Assembly: GCA_947500555.1 (NCBI GenBank)
Contig: CANMSE010000007.1
Location: forward strand, 30,058 to 94,057
Origin: an uncultured Fulvivirga sp.
GTDB lineage: Bacteria; Bacteroidota; Bacteroidia; Cytophagales; Cyclobacteriaceae
Direction: 5' to 3'
DNA: 64,000 nucleotides
Below are positions 43,931-51,874 of this stretch, in pieces. The position numbers and the translations under genes were made by a program. Every line of letters starts with the position of its first letter. Position 1 is the first letter of the stretch. Under the pieces are notes generated by a model that saw nothing but the letters and a program-made list of their open reading frames with translations, was not told the origin of the DNA and made no database searches.

Positions 43931-45330
43931 CACTTATTTATCTCCTCAGCTAGTTTAATGGCTTTTCTCAAGGCTGCTAGTTTGTTATCAACCTCTTTCA
44001 ACTCACTTGCTGGTTTAGATTTAGCGACTACCCCGGCTCCGGCATGGTAGTGCAGCTCATTGTCTTTACATAAAAAGGAGCGAATCATAATAGCGTGATT
44101 AAAGTCCCCATTAAATCCTACAAAGCCAATGGCTCCAGCATAATAATTTCGACTTACCTGTTCGTATTTATCTATCAATTGCATGGCCTTGTACTTCGGT
44201 GCCCCTGAGAGTGTACCTGCCGGAAATGTGTCGGCCACTAATTGCAGTGATGATTGACCCGGATCTAATTCACCTGTTACCTTAGAAACGAGATGTATTA
44301 CATGAGAGTAGTACTGAACTTCCTTGAACACTTCCACGTCTACATTCTTAGCACTTCTGCTCAGGTCATTTCTAGCTAGGTCAACCAACATGATATGCTC
44401 AGCATTTTCTTTTTCATCTGCCGATAGTTTTTTAGCTAACTCTGCATCTGCGGCATCGTCTCCTGTTCTCTTAAAAGTGCCCGCTATGGGGAAAATTGAC
44501 GCCTTATTTCCCTTTATACTTATTTGTGATTCTGGAGAAGACCCAAAAATCTTAAAACTGCCATAGTCATAATAAAATAAATATGGAGACGGATTTATAG
44601 ATCGCAACGCTCTGTAAACATTGAACTCATCCCCTTGATATGGCGACTTAAATCTTCTACTCAACACAATCTGAAACACATCGCCTCGATGACAATGTTC
44701 AACTCCTTTTTCTATGATATCTAAAAACTGATTATCAGTATAGGAGGAAGTCTCGTCTCCTGTAATCTCAAAACTAAACTGAGGGTCGTCATGGCGTTTG
44801 ATTAAAGAAATCATTTCATTCAAATAGCTTGTATCGTCACCCTCTGGCGCATGCTCGAATACATATAGCTCATTTTTAAAATGATCAATAACTATAACAA
44901 GGCGATACAGACGATAAAGCACATCTGGAATTAATATATTCTTGTTACTTAAAGACAGCTCTTCGTATTGCTGTACTGCATCGTAAGCCATGTAGCCAAA
45001 AATACCATTTGAGCTAAATTTGAATTGGTCAGGCTCACTAACAAATAAGTTCTTAAAAGCTTCAAATTCTCCTACAAACTCAGATCGATCAATTTCTTTA
45101 TCTATGGTTGAGCTACCAGGTAGCTGAACGCTCAAATTTTGACCGCTAAGTTGAAAAGACGCCATTGGTTGGCAGCAGATATAAGAAAAGCTATTCTCAT
45201 TACCATGATAATCCGAGCTTTCTAGAAGAATACTATCCGCATATTTATCTCTGAGCCGAAGATAAATACTCACAGGTGTAAGTGTGTCTGCCAGTAGTTT
45301 TTTGTAAGTAGTAGTGAGTTTTATTGCCAT
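43930..45330 (-). CDS. trpE: anthranilate synthase component I
   Basis: The 466-residue chorismate-utilising enzyme makes anthranilate. The N-terminal LLESSDYHGNENSFSYICC contains the LLES Trp-binding site for feedback inhibition. The catalytic half has FQIVLSRRF, INPSPYLFYYD, FPIAGTFKRTGDDA, LVDLARNDLSRS and GTLSGAPKYKAMQLI. It is the first structural gene, 23 nt after the attenuator terminator. Confidence 0.97.
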   Translation of the reverse strand: MAIKLTTTYKKLLADTLTPVSIYLRLRDKYADSILLESSDYHGNENSFSYICCQPMASFQLSGQNLSVQLPGSSTIDKEIDRSEFVGEFEAFKNLFVSEPDQFKFSSNGIFGYMAYDAVQQYEELSLSNKNILIPDVLYRLYRLVIVIDHFKNELYVFEHAPEGDDTSYLNEMISLIKRHDDPQFSFEITGDETSSYTDNQFLDIIEKGVEHCHRGDVFQIVLSRRFKSPYQGDEFNVYRALRSINPSPYLFYYDYGSFKIFGSSPESQISIKGNKASIFPIAGTFKRTGDDAADAELAKKLSADEKENAEHIMLVDLARNDLSRSAKNVDVEVFKEVQYYSHVIHLVSKVTGELDPGQSSLQLVADTFPAGTLSGAPKYKAMQLIDKYEQVSRNYYAGAIGFVGFNGDFNHAIMIRSFLCKDNELHYHAGAGVVAKSKPASELKEVDNKLAALRKAIKLAEEINK

Positions 45331-45352
45331 TCGTCTCTTAAAATCAAGTCAT

Positions 45353-45386
45353 AAAAAAAGCTCGCTGAGAACAGCGAGCTTTTTTA
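45353..45386 (-). terminator. intrinsic terminator in the trp leader (attenuator terminator)
   Basis: On the minus strand AAAAAAGCTCGCTG / CAGCGAGCTTTTTT forms a 14-bp stem with a TTCT loop followed by T residues. It lies between trpL and trpE. Confidence 0.9.
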
Positions 45387-45420
45387 TTTCTATATGGTTT
45401 ACATATAACAGTGCTGTTCT
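45368..45420 (-). promoter_or_regulatory. trp attenuator antiterminator pairing
   Basis: AGAACAGC (45420-45413), overlapping the trpL stop codon, is the perfect reverse complement of GCTGTTCT (45375-45368) in the 5' arm and loop of the terminator. Pairing of these eight bases excludes the terminator. A ribosome at the leader stop codon would mask the first element; one stalled on the Trp codons would not. Confidence 0.78.
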
Positions 45421-45472
45421 ATCCTTTTGGAAAGTACCACCACCAAGCGCTATATGTATTTATCGTTTTCAT
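45419..45472 (-). CDS. trpL: trp operon leader peptide (17 aa, Trp-Trp-Trp)
   Basis: This ORF is too short for the track. It reads M-K-T-I-N-T-Y-S-A, then W-W-W-Y-F-P-K-G and TAG. Three consecutive Trp codons, followed by Tyr and Phe, lie just upstream of an intrinsic terminator and trpE. This is the classical design of a trp leader peptide that senses charged tRNA-Trp. The neighbouring Tyr and Phe codons could add sensitivity to general aromatic starvation, which would suit the presence of DAHP synthase in the operon (inference). Confidence 0.9.
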   Translation of the reverse strand: MKTINTYSAWWWYFPKG

Positions 45473-45477
45473 TGGTT

Positions 45478-45485
45478 CAAATATA
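45478..45485 (-). promoter_or_regulatory. -7 promoter box of the trp operon (TATATTTG)
   Basis: A perfect TAnnTTTG match on the minus strand ends 5 nt before the trpL ATG; the -33 region is T-rich without a clear TTG. Its use would give a leaderless trpL transcript. A weaker alternative, TATATTTT, lies about 25 nt further upstream. Confidence 0.5.
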
Positions 45486-45535
45486 GAATCCGATGTGATA
45501 TAAAAAAATATATCGAATTAAAAAGATTGAAAAAA

Positions 45536-45712
45536 TTAGTCTGCTTTCTTTTTAGCAGCAGCCTTTTTAGCCGGAGCCTTCTTAGTAGCAGGTTTCTTAG
45601 TAGCAGACTTTGGTGCCTCAACCGTTTTTTTATTCTTTGCTTTAGGCCTAGTAACTCCATAAGAGCCCATCGTTATTTTACCTTTTCGTGTTTTTTTGTC
45701 TCCTTTTCCCAT
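45536..45712 (-). CDS. 30S ribosomal protein THX with Lys/Ala-rich tail
   Basis: The 58-residue protein was missed by the track because of its length. MGKGDKKTRKGKI followed by TMGSYGVTRPK matches the Thermus THX protein, which sits at the top of the 30S head and stabilises it. Beyond the ~27-residue core there is a ~30-residue extension of Lys/Ala/Pro repeats (SATKKPATKKAPAKKAAAKK) like histone H1 tails. The track ORF 45469-45660 is a shadow of this gene. It lies directly upstream of the trp promoter on the same strand. Confidence 0.85.
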   Translation of the reverse strand: MGKGDKKTRKGKITMGSYGVTRPKAKNKKTVEAPKSATKKPATKKAPAKKAAAKKKAD

Positions 45713-45749
45713 GAATTTATTGATTGAATTGAACTAAGAGCTGAATTTA

Positions 45750-45781
45750 AATAACCTCTGGAACAATGTCCAGAGGTTATT
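45750..45781 (-). terminator. hairpin terminator after the M13 peptidase gene
   Basis: AATAACCTCTGGA / TCCAGAGGTTATT is a 13-bp perfect stem with a 6-nt loop, 24 nt after the M13 peptidase stop. The following T-run is weak (TTATTTAAATTC on the minus strand), so efficiency is uncertain. Confidence 0.65.
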
Positions 45782-45805
45782 CGATTTTCACGCTTGATTA
45801 TCTTA

Positions 45806-47884
45806 CTACCAGATTTTCACTCTTGCACTATCAGCTTTATACATAGCATCACCTTCATTTACATCAAAGGCGGCATAAAACGTTTCTAAGTTTGAAATTG
45901 GGCCATTTGCTCTATACATTCCTGGAGAATGAGGATCTGTAAGTACCTGAGTTCTTAACGTCTCATCTTTATACTTAATTCTCCAGACAGTTGCCCATGA
46001 AATAAAGAACCTTTGTTCAGGAGTCAGGCCATCTATTTCACCAGGATTACCATTTTGCGCAAGATGCATTTGTAAACCGTCATAGGCAGCACTTATTCCT
46101 CCTAGGTCACCAATATTTTCACCTAAAGTAAAAGCACCATTCACGTTAACACTATCCAATGGTTCATAGGCATCATATTGAGCTATTAACATTCCTGTAC
46201 GCGCTTTAAAGTTTTCAGCATCAGCATCGGTCCACCAATTCTTCAAATTACCATCAGCATCAAATCTACTTCCTTGATCATCAAAACAATGAGAGATTTC
46301 ATGCCCAATTACTGCTCCTATACCCCCATAATTTACAGCAGCATCTGCCTTATAATTATAGAATGGAGGTTGTAATATGGCTGCAGGGAATACAATTTCA
46401 TTAAATAATGGATTGAAGTAAGCATTAACCGTTTGTGGGCTCATACCCCACTCTTTCTTATTAACTGGCTTACCAAGTTTTGCTACATTGTATTCAAAAC
46501 CAAACTTTGCAGCATTCATAATATTTTGAACATAAGAAGAGCTTTCAGGATCTGAATCTACATCCAGATTAGAGTAACTTCTCCATTCATCAGGATAGCC
46601 AATTTTTACCGTCATTTTTTCCAACTTCTCTAATGCCTGAGTTTTGGTAGAATCAGTCATCCAATCTAACCCTTTGATTCTAGCAGCAAACGCCAATTTT
46701 AAATTCTCAACCATTTCCTGAGCTTTTTGCTTGGCTTCAGGAGGGAAAACAGCATCTACATAAAGTTTTCCTATAGCTTCACCCAAAGCACCATTCGTAT
46801 TACCAAGTACTCTTTTCCATCTTGGCCTCATTTCTTCTACACCTCTAAGCTCTTTACTGAAGAAATCAAAGTTTGCTTGTACAATCTCATTATTTAAGTA
46901 GTTAGCCGCACCATCAATTAATCTCCATCGCAAATACTCTTTCCACTCAGCTACGGGAACTTCATTTACGATAGTTTCATATTCTTTCATAAATTCAGGC
47001 TGAGCTACTATCAAAGTATCTACATCATTCACACCCATATCTGTCAGATACTCTTTCCAATCTACCGAAGGTGCAATTTCACTAAGCTCTGTCAGGGACA
47101 TCTTGTTGTAAAGTGCTGGGATATTACGTTGCTCTACATTGGTCATAGATGCTTCTGCCAATCTTGTTTCCATAGCCATAATTCTATCTGCCTGATCCGC
47201 AGCGGTAGCCTCATCATCACCTATCAACTGAAGCATTCTGGAAACATGCTTTACATACTTTTCTCTGATTTCTTTAGACTTAGAATCTTCTTTGGTATAA
47301 TAATCACGATCTGGAAGACCAAGACCACCTTGAAATAAGTAAGACGCCATAACTTTACTATTCTTCAGGTCAGGAATAATCGCAAATCCAAAGAAAGCTC
47401 CACCGCCATAAACTTGTTGTTTTGAGAGATACTTTTGAAGTCCATTTGCATCTTCTATAGCCGCAATTTGATCAAAGTGCGGCTTCAATGGTTGAATACC
47501 CGCTTTCTCGGCTAGTAGTGAATCCATACCAACAGCATAAAAATCTGCTGCTTTTCGTTGATCCGTACCCGCTGCATATTTATCGCTTTTTGCAGCGGAC
47601 TCAAGTACGTCAAGAACAACTTCATTGGTATTCTCGCGAAGTTCATTAAAACTTCCCCATCTTCCCTGATCTCCTGGTATCTCAGTTTTATCCAGCCAGC
47701 CTCCATTTACATACTTGAAAAAATCATCTCCTGGATTCACAGTAGAATCCATATATGACAAGTTAATTGCTGGTAGTTCTTCTTCCTTGGCAGCTTCTTG
47801 TGAGCTACCACCACAGGAAACTAATATTACGCCAGATGTCAAAAGCCATGCCGTGTGAATTAGTTTAGATTTAAGTAATTTCAT
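45806..47884 (-). CDS. M13 family metallopeptidase (neprilysin/PepO-like) lipoprotein
   Basis: The 692-residue zinc endopeptidase has a lipoprotein signal (GVILVSC, Cys about 24). The N-terminal M13 domain starts MDSTVNPGDDFFKYVNGGWL. The catalytic domain has HEISH near residue 528 and the third ligand in GENIGDLGGISAAY about 60 residues later. The NAYF segment (TVNAYFNPLFNEIVFPAAILQPPF) for substrate backbone binding is present, as is the C-terminal R-x-NGPISN. It cleaves oligopeptides, probably at the periplasmic or outer-membrane face. It is monocistronic. Confidence 0.95.
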   Translation of the reverse strand: MKLLKSKLIHTAWLLTSGVILVSCGGSSQEAAKEEELPAINLSYMDSTVNPGDDFFKYVNGGWLDKTEIPGDQGRWGSFNELRENTNEVVLDVLESAAKSDKYAAGTDQRKAADFYAVGMDSLLAEKAGIQPLKPHFDQIAAIEDANGLQKYLSKQQVYGGGAFFGFAIIPDLKNSKVMASYLFQGGLGLPDRDYYTKEDSKSKEIREKYVKHVSRMLQLIGDDEATAADQADRIMAMETRLAEASMTNVEQRNIPALYNKMSLTELSEIAPSVDWKEYLTDMGVNDVDTLIVAQPEFMKEYETIVNEVPVAEWKEYLRWRLIDGAANYLNNEIVQANFDFFSKELRGVEEMRPRWKRVLGNTNGALGEAIGKLYVDAVFPPEAKQKAQEMVENLKLAFAARIKGLDWMTDSTKTQALEKLEKMTVKIGYPDEWRSYSNLDVDSDPESSSYVQNIMNAAKFGFEYNVAKLGKPVNKKEWGMSPQTVNAYFNPLFNEIVFPAAILQPPFYNYKADAAVNYGGIGAVIGHEISHCFDDQGSRFDADGNLKNWWTDADAENFKARTGMLIAQYDAYEPLDSVNVNGAFTLGENIGDLGGISAAYDGLQMHLAQNGNPGEIDGLTPEQRFFISWATVWRIKYKDETLRTQVLTDPHSPGMYRANGPISNLETFYAAFDVNEGDAMYKADSARVKIW

Positions 47885-47990
47885 CTCTTTAAGTTCTTAG
47901 TTTTATTTGGTTCGCTAATCTACTAATAATCCTATGATTATTGCTTGATTCTTTGATTAGCGGCCTAGTTTATAGATAAGTTACATCACA

Positions 47991-48010
47991 TTTACGTAAG
48001 CTAACGTAAA
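47991..48010. promoter_or_regulatory. near-perfect 20-bp palindrome TTTACGTAAGCTAACGTAAA
   Basis: Eighteen of 20 positions are symmetric. It lies in the 170-bp divergent region between the M13 peptidase gene and the 48055 gene, 44 nt upstream of the latter's ATG. It is an operator candidate for either gene. Confidence 0.5.
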
Positions 48011-48054
48011 ACCAAACTTGATTTTTGATGTTTATTAATCAAATGACATTGTAA

Positions 48055-48537
48055 ATGGCAAAGGCAGATATAAAAATTGTAGAAGTTCTGAGGAAAACGG
48101 CTAATAAAATGGACAAAAGCAACTCGTACCAATGGGGGCATATGGGAAGTTGCAATTGTGGCTTCCTTGCACAGGAAATAACTAATCACTCAAGTTCGGC
48201 TATACATAGTAGAGCTATGCAAAAATATGGTGATTGGAATGAACAGCTTAATGACTATTGTCCCACTAGTGGATTATTAATGGATGATCTAATAACAACC
48301 ATGTTTCAATTTGGTTTCGACTCCGATGATCTTAAGCATCTTGAAAAACTCAGTGATAAGCAGGTCTTACATACTTTGCCTATTGAGGAACGGTACCTTA
48401 ACCATAATTCTAAGTCAGATGTAGTCAAATACCTAAAGACTTGGGCAAATCTTTTGGAGAAAAGGATAGTTGAAAATATAGATTTAAAAAATCTTACACA
48501 GTCTGTGACACAAACTTCGGAGCTTTCATTAGCCTAG
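48055..48537 (+). CDS. conserved-looking protein of unknown function with CxC motif
   Basis: The 160-residue, mostly helical cytosolic protein has no signal peptide. Residues 35-42 contain GSCNCGF and a later DYCPTSG, so three Cys could bind a metal or cofactor. The N-terminal YQWGHMGSCNCGFLAQEIT and LMDDLITTMFQFGF look constrained rather than random. I recognise no family. A second small ORF (48545) follows after 7 nt and may be cotranscribed. Confidence 0.55.
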   Translation: MAKADIKIVEVLRKTANKMDKSNSYQWGHMGSCNCGFLAQEITNHSSSAIHSRAMQKYGDWNEQLNDYCPTSGLLMDDLITTMFQFGFDSDDLKHLEKLSDKQVLHTLPIEERYLNHNSKSDVVKYLKTWANLLEKRIVENIDLKNLTQSVTQTSELSLA

Positions 48538-48544
48538 AATATCT

Positions 48545-48775
48545 ATGAATATAATTCATGAGTATTTTAGAAAAGAGTTTGATGGGTTGATAATCTTAGT
48601 ACAGCTAAACCCTGAAACCTTTGAAGGTGTAGAGTTAACAATCACGGAAAAAGGTGTTGTTGAAAAAAGAACGTTGCAATTCGATGAAGATATCTATGAG
48701 GATTTAGATGGAGATGAATTCACTTCTTCCAGTCCACTTGAATTTAATTTGCACTTGAAAGGCGTTTCTGGTTAA
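48545..48775 (+). CDS. small acidic protein of unknown function
   Basis: The 76-residue, very acidic protein (many Glu and Asp) has beta-strand-like periodicity (LIILVQLNPETFEGVELTITEKGVVEKRTLQF). It starts 7 nt after the 48055 gene, suggesting an operon, and its stop overlaps the 3' end of the convergent gene at 48772. No signal peptide or known motif is present. Confidence 0.5.
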   Translation: MNIIHEYFRKEFDGLIILVQLNPETFEGVELTITEKGVVEKRTLQFDEDIYEDLDGDEFTSSSPLEFNLHLKGVSG

Positions 48776-49125
48776 ACCACCTCCCACTCCAGGCTATACT
48801 TAGCATCTTCTGATTCAACACTTTTCAAATCTGTCTTAAATGGGCCTCCTCTTTCATTAACCAGCATCAAAAACTCTCCTAGTTTATCATTGGGCGATAG
48901 AAAGTCATAGTCCCAAAGCTCTATATTTATGTGAGTACCCTTCTCAATATCATTGATGCGCTCTCCAACTTTAATCTCTCCCTCTTTCATCTTTATATAT
49001 TTTGAGTCCAAGGGAAATATTTTATTCTCGTTGTACTGCAAATAAACTTCGTCACCATCAGCTTCATCTTGTCGATAGCAATATAAATTCAATAATCGAA
49101 GTTCATAGATTGTATTTGCGGCCAT
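48772..49125 (-). CDS. small C2-like domain protein
   Basis: I start at ATG 49125 instead of the track's TTG at 49134. The ~117-residue protein has a beta-sandwich pattern, and NIELWDYDFLSPNDKLGEFLM resembles the calcium-loop strand of C2 domains. No signal peptide is seen. The best guess is a C2-like Ca2+ or protein-binding fold; the function is unknown. It is convergent with, and overlaps, the end of the 48545 gene by four bases. Confidence 0.5.
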   Translation of the reverse strand: MAANTIYELRLLNLYCYRQDEADGDEVYLQYNENKIFPLDSKYIKMKEGEIKVGERINDIEKGTHINIELWDYDFLSPNDKLGEFLMLVNERGGPFKTDLKSVESEDAKYSLEWEVV

Positions 49126-49202
49126 GATTGTCAATTTTAAATCAAGATATTAAAGATAGTTCAAAGAGTGCAATTAAATTTTAACTATTCACTTATTCGG
49201 CC

Positions 49203-49210
49203 TACCTTTG
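49203..49210 (+). promoter_or_regulatory. -7 promoter box of the SRP RNA gene
   Basis: TACCTTTG is a perfect -7 match ending 3 nt before the mature SRP RNA stem. The -33 region is T-rich (TTTT near 49178), without TTG. Confidence 0.55.
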
Positions 49211-49213
49211 CAC

Positions 49214-49307
49214 AGGCAAATCAGTACGACCAGCTCCTGCTGAACTCCCCCAGGACCGGAAGGTAGCAAGGGTAGGCGGTTGTAGCGGTGCGATACTTGA
49301 TTTGCCT
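49214..49307 (+). ncRNA. ffs: SRP RNA, small bacterial (4.5S) type
   Basis: The ~94-nt RNA has closing arms AGGCAAATCA / TGATTTGCCT and the conserved domain IV: CAGGACCGGAAGGTAGCAAG, i.e. the GGAA tetraloop flanked by symmetric and asymmetric internal loops that bind Ffh. A T-run immediately follows the 3' arm and acts as terminator. It pairs with Ffh to target membrane proteins. It lacks the Alu domain, as expected for Gram-negative bacteria. Confidence 0.92.
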
Positions 49308-49313
49308 TTTTTT
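49307..49313 (+). terminator. T-run ending the SRP RNA
   Basis: Seven T residues directly follow the GC-containing closing stem of the SRP RNA, making the RNA's own hairpin serve as intrinsic terminator. Confidence 0.65.
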
Positions 49314-49374
49314 GTTTTATAATTCAGTGAATTATCTTAGCACAAATCTTTTAACCACTACCTAACAAAATTCT

Positions 49375-50031
49375 ATGAAATTCTTTATTGATACCGCTAA
49401 CCTAGATGATATAAAACAAGCTTATGATTTAGGGGTTTTGGACGGTGTAACAACCAACCCTTCGCTGATGGCAAAAGAAGGAATCACAGGCAAAGCTAAT
49501 ATCAGAGCACATTACAAAGCAATCTGTGAAATTGTAGATAACAATGTTAGCGCTGAAGTAATCTCAACAGACTTTAAAGGTATTATAGAAGAAGGTGAAG
49601 AACTGGCTAAAATTGATGATAAAATAGTCGTTAAAGTACCTATGATCAAAGAGGGCGTTAAAGCCATCAAATACTTTAGCGATGAGGGTATTCGTACCAA
49701 TTGTACTCTAATTTTTTCGGCAGGACAAGCATTATTAGCAGCAAAAGCAGGTGCCAGTTATGTTTCTCCTTTCATAGGGCGTTTAGATGATATATCTCAT
49801 GATGGACTTACTTTAATAGAGCAGATCGTTCAGATTTACGATAATTATGGGTTTGAGACTGAAGTCTTAGCTGCAAGTGTTAGACACACCATGCACTTAT
49901 TACAATGTGCAGAAATTGGAGCGGATGTTGCTACTTGCCCGTTAAAAGTAATTACAAGCTTATTGAATCATCCTTTAACAGATAGCGGGCTAGCTCAATT
50001 TTTGGCCGATCATAAGAAGGGCAATAAGTAA
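49375..50031 (+). CDS. tal: transaldolase, short TalC/FSA-type
   Basis: The 218-residue TIM-barrel enzyme of the small transaldolase subfamily shows [28 protein letters not shown]. It has the Schiff-base Lys in [38 protein letters not shown] and VLAASVRH. It interconverts sedoheptulose-7-P/GAP and F6P/E4P. Members annotated fructose-6-phosphate aldolase are very close, so transaldolase is the likelier activity. It is followed after 3 nt by an ABC ATPase gene. Confidence 0.93.
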   Translation: MKFFIDTANLDDIKQAYDLGVLDGVTTNPSLMAKEGITGKANIRAHYKAICEIVDNNVSAEVISTDFKGIIEEGEELAKIDDKIVVKVPMIKEGVKAIKYFSDEGIRTNCTLIFSAGQALLAAKAGASYVSPFIGRLDDISHDGLTLIEQIVQIYDNYGFETEVLAASVRHTMHLLQCAEIGADVATCPLKVITSLLNHPLTDSGLAQFLADHKKGNK

Positions 50032-50034
50032 TCA

Positions 50035-50748
50035 ATGTCATTTTCTACTGACCCTGTCGTAAGAGTAAAAGAAGCCTGCATTTTTCAGGATAATAATGCT
50101 GTATTAAGTGATGTTGACTTCGAATTAGAAAAAGGTGAATTTGTTTTTCTGATTGGAAGGACAGGAGGTGGAAAATCCTCATTATTAAAAACTCTTTATG
50201 CAGATTTACCACTTAGACTGGGTCAAATAGATGTTGCTGGATATAATATAGGAAGTATCAAAAAATCAGAGGTCCCTATGCTAAGGCGAAAGCTGGGTAT
50301 TATATTCCAGGACTTTCAGCTTTTCCCTGATCGCACTGTAGCTGAAAATTTAAATTTTGTCCTTAAGGCAACTGGCTGGAAAGACAGTGCTAAAATGAAG
50401 TCAAGACAGGCTGAAGTGCTAATGCAGGTAGGTTTAGGGTCTGTAGGTTCGAAAATGCCGCACCAGCTATCTGGAGGTGAACAACAGCGTGTAGTAATAG
50501 CCAGAGCGTTGCTTAATGAGCCTGTTATGATTATTGCGGATGAACCAACAGGTAATCTTGATCCGGAAGTATCTCAGGGTATCTACCGGCTTTTCCAGGA
50601 TATCAATAAAAAAGGGACTGCCATTCTTATGGCAACGCACGACCATACATTAGTAAAAGATAATAAAGCGCGCATTCTCAAATGTGAGAAGGGGAAATTG
50701 CTGGATTCAAAAACAAACGACTTTGAAATTAAAACAGATTTGTATTAA
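50035..50748 (+). CDS. ftsE: FtsE-like ABC transporter ATP-binding protein
   Basis: The 237-residue ATPase has Walker [11 protein letters not shown]-loop [17 protein letters not shown], signature [19 protein letters not shown], Walker [12 protein letters not shown] and H-loop ATHDH. The sequence resembles FtsE, which with FtsX links cell division to peptidoglycan hydrolases. No ftsX gene follows; the next gene is convergent, so the permease must lie elsewhere. LolD-type ATPases are the alternative assignment. Confidence 0.82.
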   Translation: MSFSTDPVVRVKEACIFQDNNAVLSDVDFELEKGEFVFLIGRTGGGKSSLLKTLYADLPLRLGQIDVAGYNIGSIKKSEVPMLRRKLGIIFQDFQLFPDRTVAENLNFVLKATGWKDSAKMKSRQAEVLMQVGLGSVGSKMPHQLSGGEQQRVVIARALLNEPVMIIADEPTGNLDPEVSQGIYRLFQDINKKGTAILMATHDHTLVKDNKARILKCEKGKLLDSKTNDFEIKTDLY

Positions 50749-51272
50749 ATAGATAAGTCTTCTTCTGCAGGCTCAACGCTTTCCTCATCATCTTCCAACT
50801 CCTCTATTTTCTCATTAAGCACATCAATCCTAACCAATAAGTTGAGTATTAGTGCATCAACAACTTTTTTGCTAGGATTGCTCTGAAGTTCATCTTTAAG
50901 CACTTGGTACATAGCATCAAGCTTTTGTATATCCTGCTCAAAATCGACCTCTATAGGAGCTTTTTGAGTATCATAATCATAAATAAGTTCCGTTTTTTCA
51001 GCTATTATCTGAAAATAATAGGTCTCAATATCACCGAAATCATTTGAAAGTTTTTGTCTTTCAGCAATCGTATCAATACGCTTATCAGGCTGATAGAAAT
51101 ATAGAAAAACCGAAGTGCAAAAAAAGAAAACTGCCGCAACCCTCCAAATCCAGGAATAATTATTGGATGATTTTATCAACCTACGACTTATTCCTAGCCA
51201 TACTGAATGTTCTGGATGCTTATCATCAAACTCCTGCCTGTTATTCTCTATATATTTCTCTAACTTATCCAT
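50745..51272 (-). CDS. probable anti-sigma factor (single-pass membrane protein)
   Basis: The 175-residue protein has a short cytosolic N-terminus (DKLEKYIENNRQEFDDKHPEHSVW), one transmembrane helix (about 43-60) and an extracytoplasmic acidic coiled region. The N-terminus resembles ZAS-like anti-sigma helices of Bacteroidota, but no zinc motif is seen. It overlaps the ECF sigma gene by 8 nt, the usual sigma/anti-sigma layout. The role is inferred from position. Confidence 0.65.
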   Translation of the reverse strand: MDKLEKYIENNRQEFDDKHPEHSVWLGISRRLIKSSNNYSWIWRVAAVFFFCTSVFLYFYQPDKRIDTIAERQKLSNDFGDIETYYFQIIAEKTELIYDYDTQKAPIEVDFEQDIQKLDAMYQVLKDELQSNPSKKVVDALILNLLVRIDVLNEKIEELEDDEESVEPAEEDLSI

Positions 51273-51816
51273 TGCTATTTACTTCCAGCAATTCTCTTAT
51301 CTTCTTTTTAGACCTATTAAATTGAGACTTACTAGTAGAAGATGATATATCTAATATCTCACCAATCTCATTATGATCATAACCTTCGAACAAGTATAAC
51401 GAAAATACTAACCTGTACCCATCTGGTAACTGTCCAACGGCCGTTCTTATCCTCTCAACGCTCAATAACTCCTCGGAAATATCTGCTTGCTGCTCATCAA
51501 TCACCTCAGGAAGCGTTTCCATCGGAGAAATATCAACGTGCTTCTTCTTTAGAAAGTTAAGAGATTTATTAATTACAATTCTCTTTAACCAAGCCCCAAA
51601 AGCCGCATCTCCTTTATAACTTCTTAAGTTTTTAAAAGCACTGATAAACGCTTCTTGCAAAACATCTTCTGCATCTTGTGAGTTATTGACTATTCTGCAA
51701 CATACGTTATACATTGCTTTTGAATAAAGCGAATACAACTGATATTGAGCGGAATTATCTCCTCTCAAACATCGGTCTATAATATCCTGATGTATATTAT
51801 AATTCTGTTGTTCCAA
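51265..51816 (-). CDS. ECF RNA polymerase sigma factor
   Basis: The 183-residue sigma-70 family protein has region 2 (about 20-90; NNSQDAEDVLQEAFISAFKNLRSYKGDAAFGAWLKRIVINKSLNFLKKK) and region 4 (about 120-178; LPDGYRLVFSLYLFEGYDHNEIGEILDISSSTSKSQFNRSKKKI). The start is TTG, with no upstream in-frame ATG before a stop codon. A perfect -7 box TATATTTG (51840-51847) lies 23 nt upstream. It is coupled to the putative anti-sigma gene. Confidence 0.92.
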   Translation of the reverse strand: MEQQNYNIHQDIIDRCLRGDNSAQYQLYSLYSKAMYNVCCRIVNNSQDAEDVLQEAFISAFKNLRSYKGDAAFGAWLKRIVINKSLNFLKKKHVDISPMETLPEVIDEQQADISEELLSVERIRTAVGQLPDGYRLVFSLYLFEGYDHNEIGEILDISSSTSKSQFNRSKKKIRELLEVNSNG

Positions 51817-51874
51817 GCTTTGAACCTCTGTAAGAAAGACAAATATAGTCTAACGAGGTTGCATATGGAGTGGT

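Noticed and set aside
45469-45660. ORF of 63 aa on the minus strand (Leu/Arg-rich)
   Set aside because: It is a frame-shifted shadow of the Lys/Ala tail of ribosomal protein THX.
45314-45727. ORF of 137 aa on the plus strand
   Set aside because: It is antisense to trpL, the attenuator and the THX gene, with Ser/Phe/Arg-rich composition typical of a shadow frame.
50745-50748. Overlap of the FtsE-like gene stop with the putative anti-sigma gene stop
   Set aside because: It is a simple convergent stop-codon overlap, common in compact genomes, with no sign of frameshift.
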